Shown piece after piece: positions 5,905 through 8,007 of a stretch of DNA of 8,007 bases. Source of the DNA: Pseudomonas sp. UBA5706 (GTDB taxonomy: Bacteria > Pseudomonadota > Gammaproteobacteria > Pseudomonadales > Pseudomonadaceae); contig NZ_DIHC01000039.1 of the NCBI RefSeq assembly GCF_002419965.1, positions 1 through 8,007 on the forward strand, written 5' to 3'. The notes below the pieces were generated by a model. That model worked only from the letters and a program-made list of their open reading frames with translations. It was not told the DNA's origin and did not search any database. The translations under genes were made by a program, and so were the position numbers. How positions within the stretch are numbered: position 1 is the stretch's first letter; each line of letters begins with the position of its first letter.

Positions 5905-7577
5905 CACCAACTCCTGAATTTCGCAGGCGGGTTGTACAAACCACCGGACCACTCCACCAGCTCGGCGATGCTTTTAGCGGCGAGCAGTTCGCGGCTGGCG
6001 TCGGTGCGGCGGATGCCCAGGTCCTCAGGCAGCGCAATCAATCCTTCGCGGCGCATGCGCGCAGTGTCTTTGGGGTTGTGGCGCAGTCCGATAACCGTCA
6101 CGCCTGCCACGGCGGCGATCATTGCCTGACGCTCCTCCAGACTGCGCGCCTTGTACAAATAGGCGATGCCTTCTTCGGTCAGCAGGTGGGTCACGTCGTC
6201 ACCGTAGATCATGATCGGCGCCAGCGGCATGCCGCTTTTCCTGGCCACGTCGACCGCATCAAGGGTTTCGACGAACGTGGGTTTGCCACCCTCCTGGAAT
6301 GTCTCGACCATCTGCACAACAAGTTTTTTGCCGCGTTCAAGGTAGGCGTCGGCGCCCGGGTTCTGCTGGCGCATGTCCAGCCAGGCAGGCGTGCTGTGGC
6401 GCCGGCCGTGTGGGTCATGCCCCATGTTCGGCGCGCCACCGAAACCGGCCAGCCGCCCGCGGGTCACCGTCGAGGAATGGCCGTCGCCGTCCACTTGCAA
6501 GGTAGCGCCGATGAACAGGTCCACCGCGTATTGTCCGGCCAATTGGCACATCATGCGGTTGGAACGCATCGAGCCGTCGCGGCCGGTGAAGAACACATCC
6601 GGGCGCGCCGCGATGTAATTCTCCATGCCCAGTTCGGTGCCGAAACAGTGCACGCTTTCGACCCAGCCGCTTTCGATGGCGGGGATCAAGGTCGGGTGTG
6701 GGTTGAGCGTCCAGTTACGGCAAATCTTGCCCTTGAGGCCAAGGGATTCGCCGTAGGTCGGCAGGATCAGCTCGATCGCGGCGGTGTTGAAGCCGATGCC
6801 GTGGTTCAGCGACTGAACGTTGTGTTTTTCGTAGATGCCGCGAATCGCCATCATCGCCATTAGCACGTGGACCGGCTTGATATGGCGTGGGTCGCGGGTG
6901 AACAGCGGCTCGATGTAGAAAGGCCTATCGGCCACCACCACGAAATCGACCCAGGACGCCGGAATATCGACTCGCGGCAGATCGCTGACGTCATCTACCA
7001 ACTGATTGACCTGCACGATGACGATGCCGTCGCTGAAGGCGGCCGGCTCGATCAGGGCTGGGGTGTCTTCGGTGCTGGCGCCGGTATAAATGTTGCCTGT
7101 GCGGTCGGCCATGAATCCGGCGGACAGCACGACATTGGGAATCAGATCGACCAGCAGGCGCGAATACAGCTCGATATAGGTATGAATCGCGCCCACTTCC
7201 AGCAGGCCGTCTTCCAGCAACTGGCTGATGCGCAGACTTTGCGTACCGGCGAAAGAGAAATCGAGTTTGCGGGCAATGCCGCGCTCGAAGAGATCCAGGT
7301 GTTCGGCGCGACCTACGCTGGGCATGATCATGTGCAGGTCATGCAACTTGGCCGGATCGGCCTTGACCAGCGAGCGGGAAAGGAAGTCGGCCTGTTTCTG
7401 GTTGTTGCCTTCAAGCACCACGCGATCACCGGGCGCAATCAGCGCCTCCAGCGCCGCGACAATCCTGTCGGTGGGCAGAACCACGCCATCGGCGAGGGAA
7501 CGCACTTGCTCGAGCCGTCGCTGCTTTTCGCTGCGACGACGCGACCAGCGCGGGTCAAGTTTCGTTGTTGTCGTCAT
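5904..7577 (-). CDS. mdcA: malonate decarboxylase alpha subunit, acetyl-ACP:malonate ACP transferase
   Basis: This 557-residue subunit exchanges acetate for malonate on the carrier (acetyl-S-ACP + malonate gives malonyl-S-ACP + acetate), the first half of the catalytic cycle. It is related to the CoA-transferase-like alpha subunits of this pathway. Readable conserved stretches are LDPRWSRRRSEKQRRL (7-22), VVLEGNNQKQADFL (53-66), LNHGIGFNTAAIELILPTYG (258-277), ENYIAARPDVFFTGRDGSMRSN (319-340) and GFGGAPNMGHDPHGRRH (378-394). The length is that of the family, and no frameshift or gap is seen. The ATG at 7577 is preceded by TGGAG with 5 bases between, and only non-coding sequence lies upstream, so it is the first gene of the operon. 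It ends at TGA overlapping mdcB by one base. Confidence 0.96.
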   Translation of the reverse strand: MTTTTKLDPRWSRRRSEKQRRLEQVRSLADGVVLPTDRIVAALEALIAPGDRVVLEGNNQKQADFLSRSLVKADPAKLHDLHMIMPSVGRAEHLDLFERGIARKLDFSFAGTQSLRISQLLEDGLLEVGAIHTYIELYSRLLVDLIPNVVLSAGFMADRTGNIYTGASTEDTPALIEPAAFSDGIVIVQVNQLVDDVSDLPRVDIPASWVDFVVVADRPFYIEPLFTRDPRHIKPVHVLMAMMAIRGIYEKHNVQSLNHGIGFNTAAIELILPTYGESLGLKGKICRNWTLNPHPTLIPAIESGWVESVHCFGTELGMENYIAARPDVFFTGRDGSMRSNRMMCQLAGQYAVDLFIGATLQVDGDGHSSTVTRGRLAGFGGAPNMGHDPHGRRHSTPAWLDMRQQNPGADAYLERGKKLVVQMVETFQEGGKPTFVETLDAVDVARKSGMPLAPIMIYGDDVTHLLTEEGIAYLYKARSLEERQAMIAAVAGVTVIGLRHNPKDTARMRREGLIALPEDLGIRRTDASRELLAAKSIAELVEWSGGLYNPPAKFRSW

Positions 7578-7607
7578 GCTGACTCCACGAGTTCGCTGTC
7601 GTGGGCC

Positions 7608-7637
7608 AGATTAGGAGCTATGGGTTGCGGGCATCAA
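7608..7637 (-). promoter_or_regulatory. candidate mdc operon promoter
   Basis: On the minus strand TTGATG (7637-7632, four of six matches to TTGACA) is followed after 18 bases by TAATCT (7613-7608, a weak -10). This would start transcription near 7601, about 24 bases before the mdcA ATG. The match is poor, as is common for promoters that need a LysR-type activator, and the position fits the symmetric site at 7654-7676 lying near -64. No better sigma-70 pair was seen between the REP block and mdcA. Confidence 0.35.
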
Positions 7638-7653
7638 TCAAGCAAAGGGCTGG

Positions 7654-7676
7654 ATCGTTACGGTTGGAGTAATGAT
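7654..7676 (-). promoter_or_regulatory. candidate LysR-type operator (MdcR)
   Basis: An 8-base inverted repeat, ATCGTTAC and GTAATGAT, is separated by 7 bases and matches at seven of eight pairs. The inner TAC-N7-GTA gives the T-N11-A pattern typical of LysR-family regulators. Its centre at 7665 is 88 bases from the mdcA start and near -64 of the proposed transcription start, the usual place for such an activator site. The mdc operons of Pseudomonas and Klebsiella are known to be controlled by a LysR-type protein, MdcR; its gene is not in this window. Binding here is inference. Confidence 0.5.
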
Positions 7677-7705
7677 GACTCACCGGTTGATCCGCACCCT
7701 CACCT

Positions 7706-7803
7706 CCTACGGCCTTCGGCCAGAATCAAAAGCGCCAAAATCAAAGCAGGCTGCGGTAGACGTCGATCCGCTTCTGCCGAAGGCGTAGGAGCGAGCTTGC
7801 TCG
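7706..7803. repeat. direct repeat copy 1, about 98 bp
   Basis: This block recurs at 7909-8007 with about six substitutions and one single-base indel by eye. Its ends are inverted repeats of each other: CCTACGGCCTTCGG (7706-7719) pairs with CCGAAGGCGTAGG (7777-7789 region) around a linker rich in A and C (AATCAAAAGCGCCAAAATC). A transcript could form a long imperfect hairpin. The right arm runs into the REP core at 7785-7808. The whole 7578-8007 stretch upstream of mdcA holds no supported gene; it contains this repeat block, the REP pair, and the promoter and operator candidates. Confidence 0.8.
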
Positions 7804-7913
7804 CGATCTGGCGCGAAGCGGCAGCCAACCCTGAACATGCGCAGTACCTGAAACAAGCGGTCGGCCGGTCTACTGCTGCGGCGCAGCAGATCGCGAGCAA
7901 GCTGCGCGCCTAC
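7785..7913. repeat. inverted REP pair (REPIN-like)
   Basis: A REP core at 7785-7808 (GTAGGAGCGAGC...) faces an inverted, slightly variant core at 7889-7913, which ends in GCGCGCCTAC, across an 80-base spacer. The spacer ends in a perfect odd palindrome, CTGCTGCG-G-CGCAGCAG (7873-7889). Such REP doublets are the REPIN form described in Pseudomonas, thought to be copied as a unit by a RAYT transposase. The internal spacer shows no coding signal. Confidence 0.75.
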
Positions 7914-8007
7914 GGCCTTCGGTCCGAGTCAAAAGCGCCAAAACCAAAGCAGGCTGCAGGAGACGTCGATCCGCTTCTGCCGAAGGCGTAGGAGCGCAGC
8001 TTGCTCG
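7909..8007. repeat. direct repeat copy 2, cut by the window edge
   Basis: This second copy of the 7706-7803 block starts inside the inverted REP and runs through the same A/C-rich linker to a REP core (7988-8007) that is truncated by the end of the window. The core has the extra C (GAGCGCAGC) also seen at the left edge (18-42) but not in copy 1. The array therefore likely continues to the right. Confidence 0.8.

Noticed and set aside
5895..6863. Plus-strand open frame of 322 codons
   Set aside because: It is antisense to mdcA, whose protein sequence is conserved throughout; it is a high-GC shadow frame.
7700..7900. Minus-strand open frame of 66 codons in the repeat block
   Set aside because: It is made almost entirely of REP and linker sequence, with no ribosome binding site.
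6867..7991. Plus-strand open frame of 374 codons
   Set aside because: It lies antisense to mdcA and then runs through the promoter and REP block; the composition is histidine/glutamine/arginine-rich as expected for the antisense of a high-GC gene, and it resembles no family.
7706..8007. CRISPR array
   Set aside because: The repeats are long, imperfect, partly inverted and REP-like; there are no short regular repeats with unique spacers and no cas genes.
1..8007. An undescribed gene system hidden in the window
   Set aside because: All nine supported genes belong to the known malonate decarboxylase pathway, with no leftover open frame of gene quality and no tRNA or rRNA seen.

Overview
The window reads as a chromosomal segment of a high-GC Pseudomonas-type gammaproteobacterium. 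It holds one complete malonate catabolism operon, all on the minus strand, in the order mdcA-mdcB-mdcC-mdcD-mdcE-mdcG-mdcH-madL-madM (the last two are also called mdcL-mdcM). This gene order, with a two-subunit MadLM transporter at the end, is the Pseudomonas arrangement. The non-coding ends carry REP-type sequences with the core GTAGGAGCG(C)AGCTTGCTCGCGATC, which are typical of Pseudomonas genomes.

Layout from right to left, in the direction of transcription. Positions 7706-8007 are a block of REP elements and a roughly 100-bp direct duplication. Positions 7608-7676 contain a candidate LysR-type operator and a weak promoter. From 7577 to 1454 run the seven enzyme and maturation genes, packed with overlaps or single-base gaps. 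After a 67-base gap come the two transporter genes (1386-186), then a short non-coding segment (1-185) ending in another REP.

How the genes work together. MadL and MadM import malonate. MdcC is a small acyl carrier protein whose Ser25 carries a phosphoribosyl-dephospho-CoA group. MdcB makes the precursor of that group and MdcG attaches it. MdcH primes the carrier by transferring malonyl from malonyl-CoA. MdcA exchanges the acetyl group on the carrier for malonate, releasing acetate. MdcD and MdcE decarboxylate malonyl-ACP back to acetyl-ACP, giving CO2. The set is complete for a soluble, biotin-independent malonate decarboxylase. The usual LysR-type regulator gene (mdcR) is not in the window.

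The coding content is a known system, and I see no undescribed gene system here. The points worth a second look are an 18-bp tandem repeat at the start of mdcE that multiplies its GTG start codons, A-rich motifs near several gene starts that resemble Crc/Hfq sites, a symmetric T-N11-A operator candidate, and the REP architecture that brackets the operon.
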